A stretch of 10,681 nucleotides of DNA from Candidatus Aphodomonas merdavium (GCA_018715585.1 DVLH01000124.1:1-10681); one strand, 5' to 3'; numbered from the stretch's first letter, positions 1-6,033 are shown. A program made the numbers and translations. Notes: generated by a model from the letters alone, not told the origin.

Positions 1-201
1 CCCGCCGACCGATTCTAAAATGAGCGCGGCCCCCAGCCCGCAGCAGATTCCGCCGTACATCCCCAGCACGCTGCCAAGGGCAAAGAGCATCAGCGAAATC
101 AAATCCAACTGCGCACCGCGCACCTTCAAAAACGGAAGCAGCGTCGCTTGTAACAGATAGGAAAGCACCACGATGCTTCCCGCGCGCAACGCCTTGCGCA
201 T
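1..201 (-). CDS. mreD: Rod shape-determining protein MreD (N-terminal part, cut by window edge)
   Basis: MreD is a small integral membrane protein of the elongation (Rod) complex, working with MreB, MreC, RodA and PBP2 in side-wall peptidoglycan synthesis. Only the first 67 codons are present; the gene runs off the left edge. The translation begins MRKALRAGSIVVLSYLLQAT and is strongly hydrophobic, with a first membrane segment at about residues 8-22 and a second from about 33 onward, matching the start of the MreD family. Its ATG shares one base with the mreC stop codon (TGATG), so translation is probably coupled. A GGGGAGA stretch inside the mreC end could serve as ribosome binding site. Position after mreC supports the call more than sequence does, because MreD is poorly conserved. 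Confidence 0.85.
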   Translation of the reverse strand, partial: MRKALRAGSIVVLSYLLQATLLPFLKVRGAQLDLISLMLFALGSVLGMYGGICCGLGAALILESVGG

Positions 202-1409
202 CAGTCGTTATTCTCCCCTTCCAGTTCTTGCCGCATCAATTCGTCCAGCTCTGGATTTGGCGTCGGCGTCGGTGTTGTCTGCGGGGGAACGGTATAATAC
301 CCCTCATAGAGCTGTGCCCCGGAAAGCCCCTCCAACGACATGGTCACGGAAGCTTCCGCGCCGTCCGTCTGCTCTGTCCCGCTCGTCTCCTGTGGGATGC
401 GCGTCACGCGTGGCGGCGCTGTGACGGCGCCAAGGTTGGGATCTTCCACCTGTGCGCCGATCGACGGCGTAGGCCTGCGCGTATCCAGCGCAACGGGGAC
501 ATAATCAAGCTGCCCATCATCCGCCTCGGGTATATCTTCTTCCGCCGCCTCGTAAATGAGCACAATAACTTCTTCGATATGCATGAAGTCCACATACGGC
601 TCGATGACGACATAGTGCTTGTTTTCATCCATATAGCGCGTGCTCTCGCGGATGACGCCAATTTTCAGTCCCTTGGGGAAGGAAAGGCCGACGCCGCTTG
701 TGACCACCGTATCGCCCGGCCGGGGGACGAGGTCCACCGGCAGGTAATACATGCGGCAGGCAGCCTCTTCCTCGATGCCCAGCGTGCCGCGCACAATGCC
801 CTGGTCGCGCGAGCTTTCAATCAGCGCCGCCACAGAAGAGCGGCTATCGACGATGGAAATTACCTCGCTGGCCGTGTCGTATACCTTATAAATATAGCCA
901 ATCAGGCCGTCCGCATTGATGACGGCCATGTTTTGCTTGATGCCATGGTTGCTTCCTTTGTCAATGGTGAACATCTGGAACCAGTTGCTCGTCTCCTTGG
1001 CCGTCACCTTGGCAAGGATGGGGTTCATCTCAATGTTATCTTCATAAACGCCCAACAGGCGCTGCAGCCGTTCGTTCTCCGCTTCCAGCTCATCGTTAAG
1101 AAGCGATTTATAGATCAGCTCGTCGTTTTCTGCGCGAAGCTTGTTATATTCAATTTCAATCGTCTTGCGCAGCTTGAATGCAGCAAGATATTCGCTAACG
1201 TAGTTGGTCGTCCAAGAAAACGCGCTTTGAAACGGTTTGATGATAGCCGAAACGGCGCGCGAGGGAAAGGTAACGATCTGCTGGGGAATATACGTCTGCC
1301 CGGGCATGAGGTTTTCCACCAGCACCAGCGCGACGCAGCCGCCCAGCAGCGTGATTCCCAGCACCATCGCCAGAATTTTGATAAATTTGTTTTTCTTTTT
1401 CTTGCGCAT
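201..1409 (-). CDS. mreC: Rod shape-determining protein MreC with long C-terminal tail
   Basis: MreC is a bitopic membrane protein whose extracytoplasmic domain links MreB filaments to PBP2 in the elongation complex. The 402-residue product has a lysine-rich cytoplasmic start (MRKKKKNK), one membrane segment at about residues 9-33, and a probable coiled coil at about 75-120 (LRAENDEL, ELEAENERLQRLLG). The MreC beta-barrel core follows at about 128-287, with family-like motifs NADGLIGYI, DSRSSVAAL and GDTVVTSGVGLSFPKG. The last 115 residues or so (288-402) are acidic and rich in Pro, Thr and Gly, ending in a TPTPTPNPE stretch; most MreC proteins of about 270-300 residues lack such a tail. GGAGG lies upstream of the ATG in the 15-base gap after mreB. 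Third gene of maf-mreBCD. Confidence 0.96.
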   Translation of the reverse strand: MRKKKKNKFIKILAMVLGITLLGGCVALVLVENLMPGQTYIPQQIVTFPSRAVSAIIKPFQSAFSWTTNYVSEYLAAFKLRKTIEIEYNKLRAENDELIYKSLLNDELEAENERLQRLLGVYEDNIEMNPILAKVTAKETSNWFQMFTIDKGSNHGIKQNMAVINADGLIGYIYKVYDTASEVISIVDSRSSVAALIESSRDQGIVRGTLGIEEEAACRMYYLPVDLVPRPGDTVVTSGVGLSFPKGLKIGVIRESTRYMDENKHYVVIEPYVDFMHIEEVIVLIYEAAEEDIPEADDGQLDYVPVALDTRRPTPSIGAQVEDPNLGAVTAPPRVTRIPQETSGTEQTDGAEASVTMSLEGLSGAQLYEGYYTVPPQTTPTPTPNPELDELMRQELEGENND

Positions 1410-1424
1410 AGTTTCCTCCGCGCT

Positions 1425-2450
1425 TTATTCCGTGAGCGGATGGTTTTTACCAATCCTGCCCAGAAGCTCCAAATTGGAAGCCAGATACCCCGCGCCCAGC
1501 GCCGCGCAGTCCAACGGATTGCGCGCCACCTGTGCAGGAATTCCCGTCTCGGCGGCAATGTATTGGTCCATGCCCGTCAATTGCGACATGCCGCCCGTGA
1601 GGAAGATGCCGCTGCGCATCACGTCCGCGCCGAGCTCCGGCGGCGTGCGCTCGAGCACCCACAAAATGGCCGCCATAATCTCCCGCAGCGGTTCCTGCAG
1701 CACCTCGTACACCTCGTCCGTATCCAGCGACGCCGTGCGCGGCAGCCCCGTCACCACATCGCGCCCGCGCATCATTGCGCGCTGTGTCTCCGAGGAAGGC
1801 GTCGCACCGCCCAGGTCGATTTTGATATCCTCCGCCGTGCGGTCGCCGATGAAAAGGTTTTTTTCCTTTTTCACATAGGCGGCAATCGCCGCGTCCATCG
1901 CATTGCCGCCTACGCGCAGCGATTTGCCCACCACCGTCGTGCCCATGGAAACGACGGCGATTTCCGTCGTGCCTCCGCCGATGTCTACGATCATACTGCC
2001 CTGTGGTTCATATACCGGCAGGCCGCATCCCAGCGCAGAGGCGATTGCGCCGTCCACGATGTAGGAAAGCTTTCCGCCCGCGCGCAGCAGCGCCTCTTCA
2101 TGCGCGCGCCGCTCCATTTCCGTCACGCCCGCGGGAATTGTCAGCACCGTGCGCGGCTTGCCCAGAAAATTGACGCCCAGCGCGCGGCGAATAAAATAGC
2201 GGATCATGGAAGCCGCCAGATCAAAATCGGCGATAACGCCCTCGTGAATCGGCCAGATGGCACGAAAGCCCTGCGGCATACGGCCCAGCAGCTGGCGCGC
2301 TTCCTCGCCGATGGCCTGTACATCGCGCCTGCGGCCGCTGGAAACGATGACGAGGCTCGGCTCCCGCAGGACGATCCCCTTATCCGCCACATAGAATAGG
2401 ACGTTGTTTGTTCCCAAATCAATTCCGATTTCCGGCGAAAAAAATGACAT
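1425..2450 (-). CDS. mreB: Rod shape-determining protein MreB (divergent active site)
   Basis: Bacterial actin homologue that forms membrane-bound filaments organising lateral wall synthesis. At 341 residues it has the usual length. The start at 2450 is preceded by GGAGG at 9 bases; an in-frame ATG 16 codons upstream lies against the maf end and adds no family sequence. Actin-fold motifs are in order: phosphate 1 loop DLGTNN (11-16; usual DLGTAN), phosphate 2 VDIGGGTTEIAV (155-166), MreB-typical GDRTAEDIK (202-210) and GRDVVTGLPRT (229-239), and adenosine motif TGGMSQL (285-291; usual GGGALL). Where MreB normally has IEEPMAAAIG, this protein reads IVDGAIASALG (131-141), so the Glu-Glu-Pro is missing. 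Overall similarity and the mreC-mreD context make it MreB or a close paralogue such as Mbl; whether it hydrolyses ATP normally is uncertain. Confidence 0.95.
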   Translation of the reverse strand: MSFFSPEIGIDLGTNNVLFYVADKGIVLREPSLVIVSSGRRRDVQAIGEEARQLLGRMPQGFRAIWPIHEGVIADFDLAASMIRYFIRRALGVNFLGKPRTVLTIPAGVTEMERRAHEEALLRAGGKLSYIVDGAIASALGCGLPVYEPQGSMIVDIGGGTTEIAVVSMGTTVVGKSLRVGGNAMDAAIAAYVKKEKNLFIGDRTAEDIKIDLGGATPSSETQRAMMRGRDVVTGLPRTASLDTDEVYEVLQEPLREIMAAILWVLERTPPELGADVMRSGIFLTGGMSQLTGMDQYIAAETGIPAQVARNPLDCAALGAGYLASNLELLGRIGKNHPLTE

Positions 2451-2472
2451 TGCCTTTCTCCTCCAACCATCA

Positions 2473-3021
2473 TTAAGCTTCCAGCATGGAACAAACAAGC
2501 GCCATCGGCAGGCCGATCACGTTGGTAGGACTTCCCTCGATGCGGTCAATAAAGCGCGCCGCGCCGCCCTGTATTGCATACGCGCCCGCCTTGTCCATCG
2601 GTTCACCCGTGGCAATGTATGCTTCAATTTCCTCTTGGCGCAGGGCCACAAAATGCACCCGCGTACAGGAACATTCGCACCGCTCCTGTCCTTGGCGCAA
2701 AACGCAAACGCCCGTATAGACTTCGTGCCATCCTCCGGAAAGCATTTGCAGCATTTCGCCCGCTTCCTGCGATGTTTTCGGCTTGCCCAGCACGCGCCCC
2801 CGGCAATAAACGATCGTATCCGCTGCCAGCACGGTCCTCCCGGGATAAAGCGCCGCAGCCGCCAGCGCCTTTCTGCGCGAAAGCGTGCGCACCGTCTCCT
2901 CCGGGCCGCCCGCAAACGTCTCATCCGCACCGGCCGTCACGGCTTCAAATGGAATGCCCGCCTGCGCCAACAATTCCCGCCGTCTGGGCGAACCGGATGC
3001 CAGCACGATCTTTTCTTGCAT
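2473..3021 (-). CDS. maf: Maf-family nucleoside triphosphate pyrophosphatase
   Basis: Maf proteins hydrolyse non-canonical or selected pyrimidine nucleoside triphosphates (dTTP/UTP type) to monophosphate and pyrophosphate, acting as housecleaning enzymes; overproduction in Bacillus affects septation. The 182-residue product shows the family signature ASGSPRRREL at residues 7-16, the catalytic-Asp motif LAADTIV, GKPKTSQEA, and the C-terminal motif DKAGAYAIQGGAARFIDRIEG followed by NVIGLPM. The start is ambiguous: GGAGG lies 12 bases before the ATG at 3021 but only 3 bases before an in-frame ATG at 3030, which adds MPF. I chose 3021 because it gives the usual N-terminus. First gene of the maf-mreBCD operon; mreB starts 22 bases after its stop. 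A candidate promoter lies at 3056-3084. Confidence 0.95.
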   Translation of the reverse strand: MQEKIVLASGSPRRRELLAQAGIPFEAVTAGADETFAGGPEETVRTLSRRKALAAAALYPGRTVLAADTIVYCRGRVLGKPKTSQEAGEMLQMLSGGWHEVYTGVCVLRQGQERCECSCTRVHFVALRQEEIEAYIATGEPMDKAGAYAIQGGAARFIDRIEGSPTNVIGLPMALVCSMLEA

Positions 3022-3055
3022 AAACGGCATACGCCTCCACATTACAGGATGGTTT

Positions 3056-3084
3056 AGTATAGCATACTGCGGCGGCAAATTGAA
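3056..3084 (-). promoter_or_regulatory. Candidate promoter of the maf-mreBCD operon
   Basis: On the minus strand the sequence TGC-TATACT is an extended -10 element (hexamer at 3056-3061), ending 34 bases before the chosen maf start. A weak -35 candidate, TTCAAT (3 of 6 matches to TTGACA), sits 17 bases upstream at 3079-3084. The extended -10 could offset the poor -35. No other promoter-like pair is obvious between the DnaA-box cluster and maf. Confidence 0.45.
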
Positions 3085-3119
3085 TACTTCATTTTTCCTC
3101 CGGCACCTTGTTTCACCCG

Positions 3120-3295
3120 TGTGGATAGCACGCTTGCGAGGATGTGGATGATTTTTCCTTGCCAGAAAAAAAAAAAAGGGGATGCACCCTCTCTTTCCCC
3201 ATGTTATCCCCAGTTATCCACAACTTTTTCCACAAAATAACGCCTTTTGTGGAAAAAATAAATGTTTGTCTCAGTTTTGTAACATTTTATCCACA
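3120..3295. promoter_or_regulatory. DnaA-box cluster downstream of recF (possible second oriC subregion)
   Basis: Seven 9-mers match the DnaA box TTATCCACA exactly or closely. Perfect: 3214-3222 and 3287-3295, both in plus orientation. One mismatch: TTTTCCACA at 3226-3234, TTATCCCCA at 3204-3212, and on the opposite orientation TGTGGATAG at 3120-3128, TGTGGATGA at 3143-3151 and TGTGGAAAA at 3248-3256. The pair at 3214-3234 is separated by only ACT. The surrounding DNA from about 3145 to 3300 is markedly richer in A and T than the genes beside it. The box at 3287-3295 lies inside the last codons of recF. Such density is characteristic of oriC or of a DnaA-titrating or regulatory cluster; the sequence alone does not decide which. 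Confidence 0.8.
3166..3200 (-). terminator. Possible rho-independent terminator of dnaN-recF
   Basis: Read on the minus strand, after the recF stop, an A/G-rich arm (AAAGAGAGGG) is followed by loop TGCATC and CCC leading into a run of 12 T (3166-3177). The arm can pair with CCC plus the first T bases through A-T and G-U pairs, leaving T residues as the tail. Only three G-C pairs anchor it, so this is a weak call. The T run may instead serve as part of an easily melted origin segment. Confidence 0.35.
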
Positions 3296-4383
3296 GAATT
3301 TTGCAAAACTCCGCCATGAATTGCAATCGCTTTTTCATATTTAGCGCCGCCCAGGTCGTCGAGGTGGGTGCAGGTAATCATTGTTTGAACGCCGCCCAGA
3401 TAAGAAAGGAGCATGCGGCGGCGCGCAACATCCAGTTCGCTCATGACATCGTCCAGCAGCAAGATAGGCGTTTCAGACGTTTCTTCCCGCATGACCTCAA
3501 TTTCCGCCAGCTTTAGCGAGAGCGCAACAGTGCGCTGCTGGCCCTGCGAACCGAACGCGCGCGCATCCTTGCCGTTAATAAAAAGTTTATAATCGTCCCG
3601 ATGGGGCCCATAACCGGTAAAACCGCGGCGGATATCGTCGCTGCGCGCGCTAAACAATATTTTTTTGATAGCTTCTGCACTCGCATCGCAGCCGGCATAG
3701 CGCAGCGAAAGCGTTTCCCGCTCACCGGAAAGAGCGCTATGCACCTGGCGCGCTTTTTCGCTCAACCGCTCCAAATAGCGCAAGCGATGGTCGACGATAG
3801 ACGCGCCGTACGTGGCCAAGAGCTCATCCCACTCTGTCAGTGTGGAAGCCAACGTTTCTTCTTTTCCCGCTTGCAGCGCATGCAAAAGGCCGTTTCGCTG
3901 GTTGAGCGCACGGACATAGCGCTGGAGCGCATAAAAATAGGCCGGCCGGATTTGAGAAATTTCCATATCCAGGAAACGCCGCCTGGCATCCGGCCCATCC
4001 TTGACAAGGCGCAAATCATCCGGCGAAAAAAGGACGGCGTTCACCTGTCCCATCAGTTCTCCGATGCGCTTGACCGTCTCGCCGTTTAAGGTAATCTTTT
4101 TCTTTTTTTGTTCGCTGGGAAACAGCGCCACGCCAACCCTGCGCGGTCCGTCGGCGCGGCGCACATCAGCCTGCACGTAGGCTGCCTCCTCGCCCCAGCG
4201 CACAAGCTCGCGGTCCTTTGCCGTGCGCTGGGAACGGCCCACGCAGCAAAGGTACATCGCTTCCATCAGATTGGTCTTTCCCTGCGCGTTTTCACCGTAA
4301 AGCACGGTAATGCCGGGTGCAGGGCATAGCTGCGCTTGCTCATAGTTGCGAAAATTTTTAAGCTGCAGCTTTTCAATGCGCAT
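3271..4383 (-). CDS. recF: DNA replication and repair protein RecF
   Basis: RecF is an SMC-like ATPase that, with RecO and RecR, loads RecA at single-strand gaps and protects stalled forks. The 370-residue product starts MRIEKLQLKNFRNYE, the standard RecF N-terminus, and is of normal length. Walker A is GENAQGKTN (30-38), the ABC signature region is FGSQGQQRT (277-285), and Walker B is ILLLDDVMSELD (307-318); GYGPHRDD (257-264) and VLFSPDDL (117-124) are further family motifs. The reading frame stays open 75 codons further upstream, but that stretch overlaps dnaN and has no RecF character. The ATG lies one base after the dnaN stop (TAA-C-ATG) with no clear ribosome binding site, so translation is probably coupled to dnaN. 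Its last codons contain a perfect DnaA box. Confidence 0.97.
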   Translation of the reverse strand: MRIEKLQLKNFRNYEQAQLCPAPGITVLYGENAQGKTNLMEAMYLCCVGRSQRTAKDRELVRWGEEAAYVQADVRRADGPRRVGVALFPSEQKKKKITLNGETVKRIGELMGQVNAVLFSPDDLRLVKDGPDARRRFLDMEISQIRPAYFYALQRYVRALNQRNGLLHALQAGKEETLASTLTEWDELLATYGASIVDHRLRYLERLSEKARQVHSALSGERETLSLRYAGCDASAEAIKKILFSARSDDIRRGFTGYGPHRDDYKLFINGKDARAFGSQGQQRTVALSLKLAEIEVMREETSETPILLLDDVMSELDVARRRMLLSYLGGVQTMITCTHLDDLGGAKYEKAIAIHGGVLQNSVDKMLQN

Positions 4384-4384
4384 G

Positions 4385-5491
4385 TTAGGCAGAGAACACG
4401 CGCACAGGCAGCGCCAGGTAAAGATAGTTTTCGCCTTCAACAGGGCAGAACAGGCAGGGGCTGACGTTGGAATTGAAGCGGATATAGACGTCGTCGTCTT
4501 CAATCGCGCGCAGAATATCGCCAATATAGCGCACATTGAAGGCAATATCCAAATCGCGCCCTTCGCTGGCCACCGCAATTTCCTCGCGCACATCGCCCAG
4601 CTCGGCATTGGAGGTGATTAACAATTCCCCCTCGCCGACATGGATTTTAATGAGATTGTTTTTATTCTCGCGCGCCATCAGCGCCGCACGGTCCACGGCC
4701 TCCGCCAGTGCCGCCTTGCTCACGCGCACGCGCGTTTGCCATTCCTGCGGCAAAATCTGACGGTAACGGATGAACTCGCCCTCCAGCAGGCGCGCCACAA
4801 CGCGCGTGCGGCCGATATCGGCCAGCAGGTGCGATTTTCCAAACCGCAAAGAGACGGGATTCGCGCTGTCCTCCAGTATTTTCGCCAACTCTCCCAATGC
4901 TTTGCCGGGCACGACGGCCGAAAGCTTGGGCAGCTCCTCTTCAAACGCCAGCTTGCGCAGCGCCAGCTGGAAGCCGTCTAGCGCGACAACATAAAGCTCG
5001 TTCCCTTCCGTCTCCAGCAAACAGCCCGTAAGGATGATTCGCGTCTCGTCCGTAGCGATTGCAAAGGACGTGCGCTGTACCATATCGCGCAATGCTTTTT
5101 GAGAAACCTTCAGCTCGCATCCATCTTCCACTTCCGCCAACGCGGGGAATTCGTCCGTGTCCATTCCGGCAAGATTCATGCGCGAACCGGCGCAGCGGAT
5201 CGTTGCGACGTTGCGGTCGTCCACCGAAAGATCAATCATTCCTTCCGGCAGCTTGCGCACGATTTCCGTAAAAAGCCTTCCTGGCAGCACGATGCCGCCT
5301 TCCTGCTGCACCTGCGCGTCCACATAGGTTTCAATGCCAATGGCTAGATCGGTACAGGTGAGCCGCAATCCTTCCGCACAGGTGGTAAGAAGGACACCCT
5401 CATAGATGGGAGAGACGGCGCGTGCAGAAAGGGCGCGGGTAACGATGGAAAGAGCAGCGGACATTTCATTGCTTTGGCATTGGATGCGCAT
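4385..5491 (-). CDS. dnaN: DNA polymerase III beta subunit (sliding clamp)
   Basis: DnaN forms the ring-shaped homodimeric clamp that tethers DNA polymerase III and many repair proteins to DNA. The 368-residue product has the expected length for three clamp domains (roughly 1-120, 125-245 and 246-368). Recognisable stretches are the N-terminal SAALSIVTRALSAR, MDTDEFPAL in domain 1, RIILTGCLLE and VALDGFQLALRKL in domain 2, and the C-terminal YLYLALPVR, where most clamps end in YLxLPMR; four extra residues (VFSA) follow. The ATG has a perfect AAGGAGG six bases upstream. It is the first gene of a dnaN-recF pair; dnaA, usually directly upstream, is not here. The 305-base upstream region carries DnaA boxes and TAG triplets, so DnaA may also control its transcription. 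Confidence 0.97.
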   Translation of the reverse strand: MRIQCQSNEMSAALSIVTRALSARAVSPIYEGVLLTTCAEGLRLTCTDLAIGIETYVDAQVQQEGGIVLPGRLFTEIVRKLPEGMIDLSVDDRNVATIRCAGSRMNLAGMDTDEFPALAEVEDGCELKVSQKALRDMVQRTSFAIATDETRIILTGCLLETEGNELYVVALDGFQLALRKLAFEEELPKLSAVVPGKALGELAKILEDSANPVSLRFGKSHLLADIGRTRVVARLLEGEFIRYRQILPQEWQTRVRVSKAALAEAVDRAALMARENKNNLIKIHVGEGELLITSNAELGDVREEIAVASEGRDLDIAFNVRYIGDILRAIEDDDVYIRFNSNVSPCLFCPVEGENYLYLALPVRVFSA

Positions 5492-5497
5492 GGCGAA

Positions 5498-5504
5498 CCT
5501 CCTT
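5498..5504 (-). promoter_or_regulatory. Ribosome binding site of dnaN
   Basis: On the minus strand AAGGAGG, a full match to the anti-Shine-Dalgarno sequence, ends six bases before the dnaN ATG. It fixes the start at 5491. Confidence 0.9.
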
Positions 5505-5527
5505 AGCGGATGAGCATTTCTATTTTG

Positions 5528-5563
5528 TAGTAGCCGTAGTAGTGCCGTGGATAGCGTGGAAAA
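5528..5563 (+). promoter_or_regulatory. DnaA-trio-like triplets next to tandem DnaA boxes (candidate basal unwinding element)
   Basis: Plus strand, in phase: TAG-TAG-CCG-TAG-TAG (5528-5542), then TGC (5543-5545), then two abutting DnaA-box-like 9-mers at 5546-5554 and 5555-5563. The described bacterial basal unwinding system consists of DnaA boxes, a short GC-rich spacer and repeated trinucleotides of consensus 3'-[G/A]A[T/A]-5', that is TAG or similar read 5' to 3', on which DnaA assembles on single-stranded DNA. Element order and orientation match that scheme as I recall it. Weak points are the boxes beginning CG instead of TG, the CCG interruption, and only four good trios. A T-rich TATTTTG stretch flanks the dnaN side. 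Confidence 0.5.
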
Positions 5564-5660
5564 CCTTTCCTATTCCAACAGCGCCCCAAAAAACGGGTGT
5601 GGAAAAAGTTGGGATGATCCGGGATAAGCTGTGGATAGAGAAAGAAACCGGCATCAGTCA

Positions 5661-5675
5661 GTGAATTTCATTCAC
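5661..5675. repeat. 15-bp perfect inverted repeat inside the candidate origin
   Basis: GTGAAT (5661-5666) and ATTCAC (5670-5675) are perfect inverted arms around TTC. The symmetry and size suit a dimeric regulator's operator. It resembles an ARG box half-site pair (TGAAT...ATTCA), but the spacer is 3 rather than 4 bases, so I do not assign it to ArgR. It lies 64 bases upstream of the -35 of the rightward promoter. Confidence 0.4.
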
Positions 5676-5738
5676 ACGCCACCACGGACAATTCGATGGA
5701 AAAAGGAAAAATCCTTCCTTATGCTGTGTGCAAACGGT

Positions 5739-5767
5739 TTGATTTTCTTTTCAGCGGGGTATATAAT
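5739..5767 (+). promoter_or_regulatory. Sigma-A-type promoter of the DUF1858 gene
   Basis: TTGATT (5739-5744) and TATAAT (5762-5767) are separated by 17 bases, giving a 4-of-6 -35 and a perfect -10. The -10 ends 29 bases before the start codon, leaving room for a short leader with the ribosome binding site GGGAGGAA (5783-5790). Confidence 0.7.
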
Positions 5768-5796
5768 AAGGCATCAACGTTTGGGAGGAACGAATC

Positions 5797-5997
5797 ATGG
5801 TTGATAAGACGATGACGATTCGCCAGGTGCTGGAGATGGACGCGGGAACGGCGCGGATTATGATGAGCTTCGGCATGCATTGCCTGGGCTGCCCGCATGC
5901 GACTGCGGAATCGCTGGAAGAAGCGGGAATGGTGCACGGGATTAACGTGGATGAAATGGTCGATCAAATCAACGCCTATCTCGCAGAAAAGCAGTAA
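5797..5997 (+). CDS. DUF1858 domain-containing small CxxC protein (putative redox disulfide protein)
   Basis: A 66-residue protein forming a complete DUF1858 domain, a small helical family seen alone or attached to redox and metal proteins and associated with hybrid-cluster proteins in anaerobes. Visible features are the start MVDKTMTIRQVLEMD, the family-typical core MHCLGCPHATAESLEEA with Cys29 and Cys32 spaced as CxxC, then GINVDEMVDQINAYL. The paired cysteines suggest thiol-disulfide exchange or metal binding, but no reaction is established. It has its own promoter (5739-5767) and ribosome binding site (5783-5790) and is followed by a strong terminator, so it is probably monocistronic. It is the first rightward gene from the candidate origin; nothing links its role to replication. 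Confidence 0.9.
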   Translation: MVDKTMTIRQVLEMDAGTARIMMSFGMHCLGCPHATAESLEEAGMVHGINVDEMVDQINAYLAEKQ

Positions 5998-6033
5998 CGC
6001 GCGGCGTTTTTTATCAATAGCGGTGGCAATCCG

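Larger units (their letters stand above)
5492..5796. other. Candidate origin of replication (oriC) between divergent arms
   Basis: This 305-base gap separates dnaN (leftward) from the DUF1858 gene (rightward) and is the point from which all genes of the window diverge. It contains four DnaA-box-like 9-mers, all in the orientation that reads TTATCCACA toward dnaN: CGTGGATAG 5546-5554, CGTGGAAAA 5555-5563, TGTGGAAAA 5598-5606 and TGTGGATAG 5630-5638 (plus-strand spelling). None is a perfect box. Between the first tandem pair and dnaN lies a TAG-triplet series described separately. An inverted repeat (5661-5675) and the DUF1858 promoter fill the right half. The position directly upstream of dnaN equals that of the unwinding half of oriC in Bacillus. 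I could not identify a convincing dnaN promoter. Confidence 0.65.

Noticed and set aside
1311..1409. Possible lipobox (LGGC, Cys25) in the MreC N-terminus
   Set aside because: The cysteine is followed by a strongly hydrophobic VALVLV stretch within the membrane segment, unlike the polar region after a lipoprotein cysteine; MreC is normally a bitopic membrane protein.
228..2399. A 723-codon open frame on the plus strand across mreC and mreB
   Set aside because: It is antisense to two clear genes, its translation is Arg/His/Ala-rich with no recognisable domain, and long antisense frames are common in GC-rich DNA.
2451..2498. Extended MreB start 16 codons upstream
   Set aside because: It would overlap the maf end, lacks its own ribosome binding site and adds residues absent from MreB; the ATG at 2450 has a strong GGAGG.
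4384..4608. Upstream extension of RecF by 75 residues into dnaN
   Set aside because: The extension is the antiphase reading of dnaN, with no RecF similarity; the standard RecF start MRIEKLQLKNFRNYE is at 4383.
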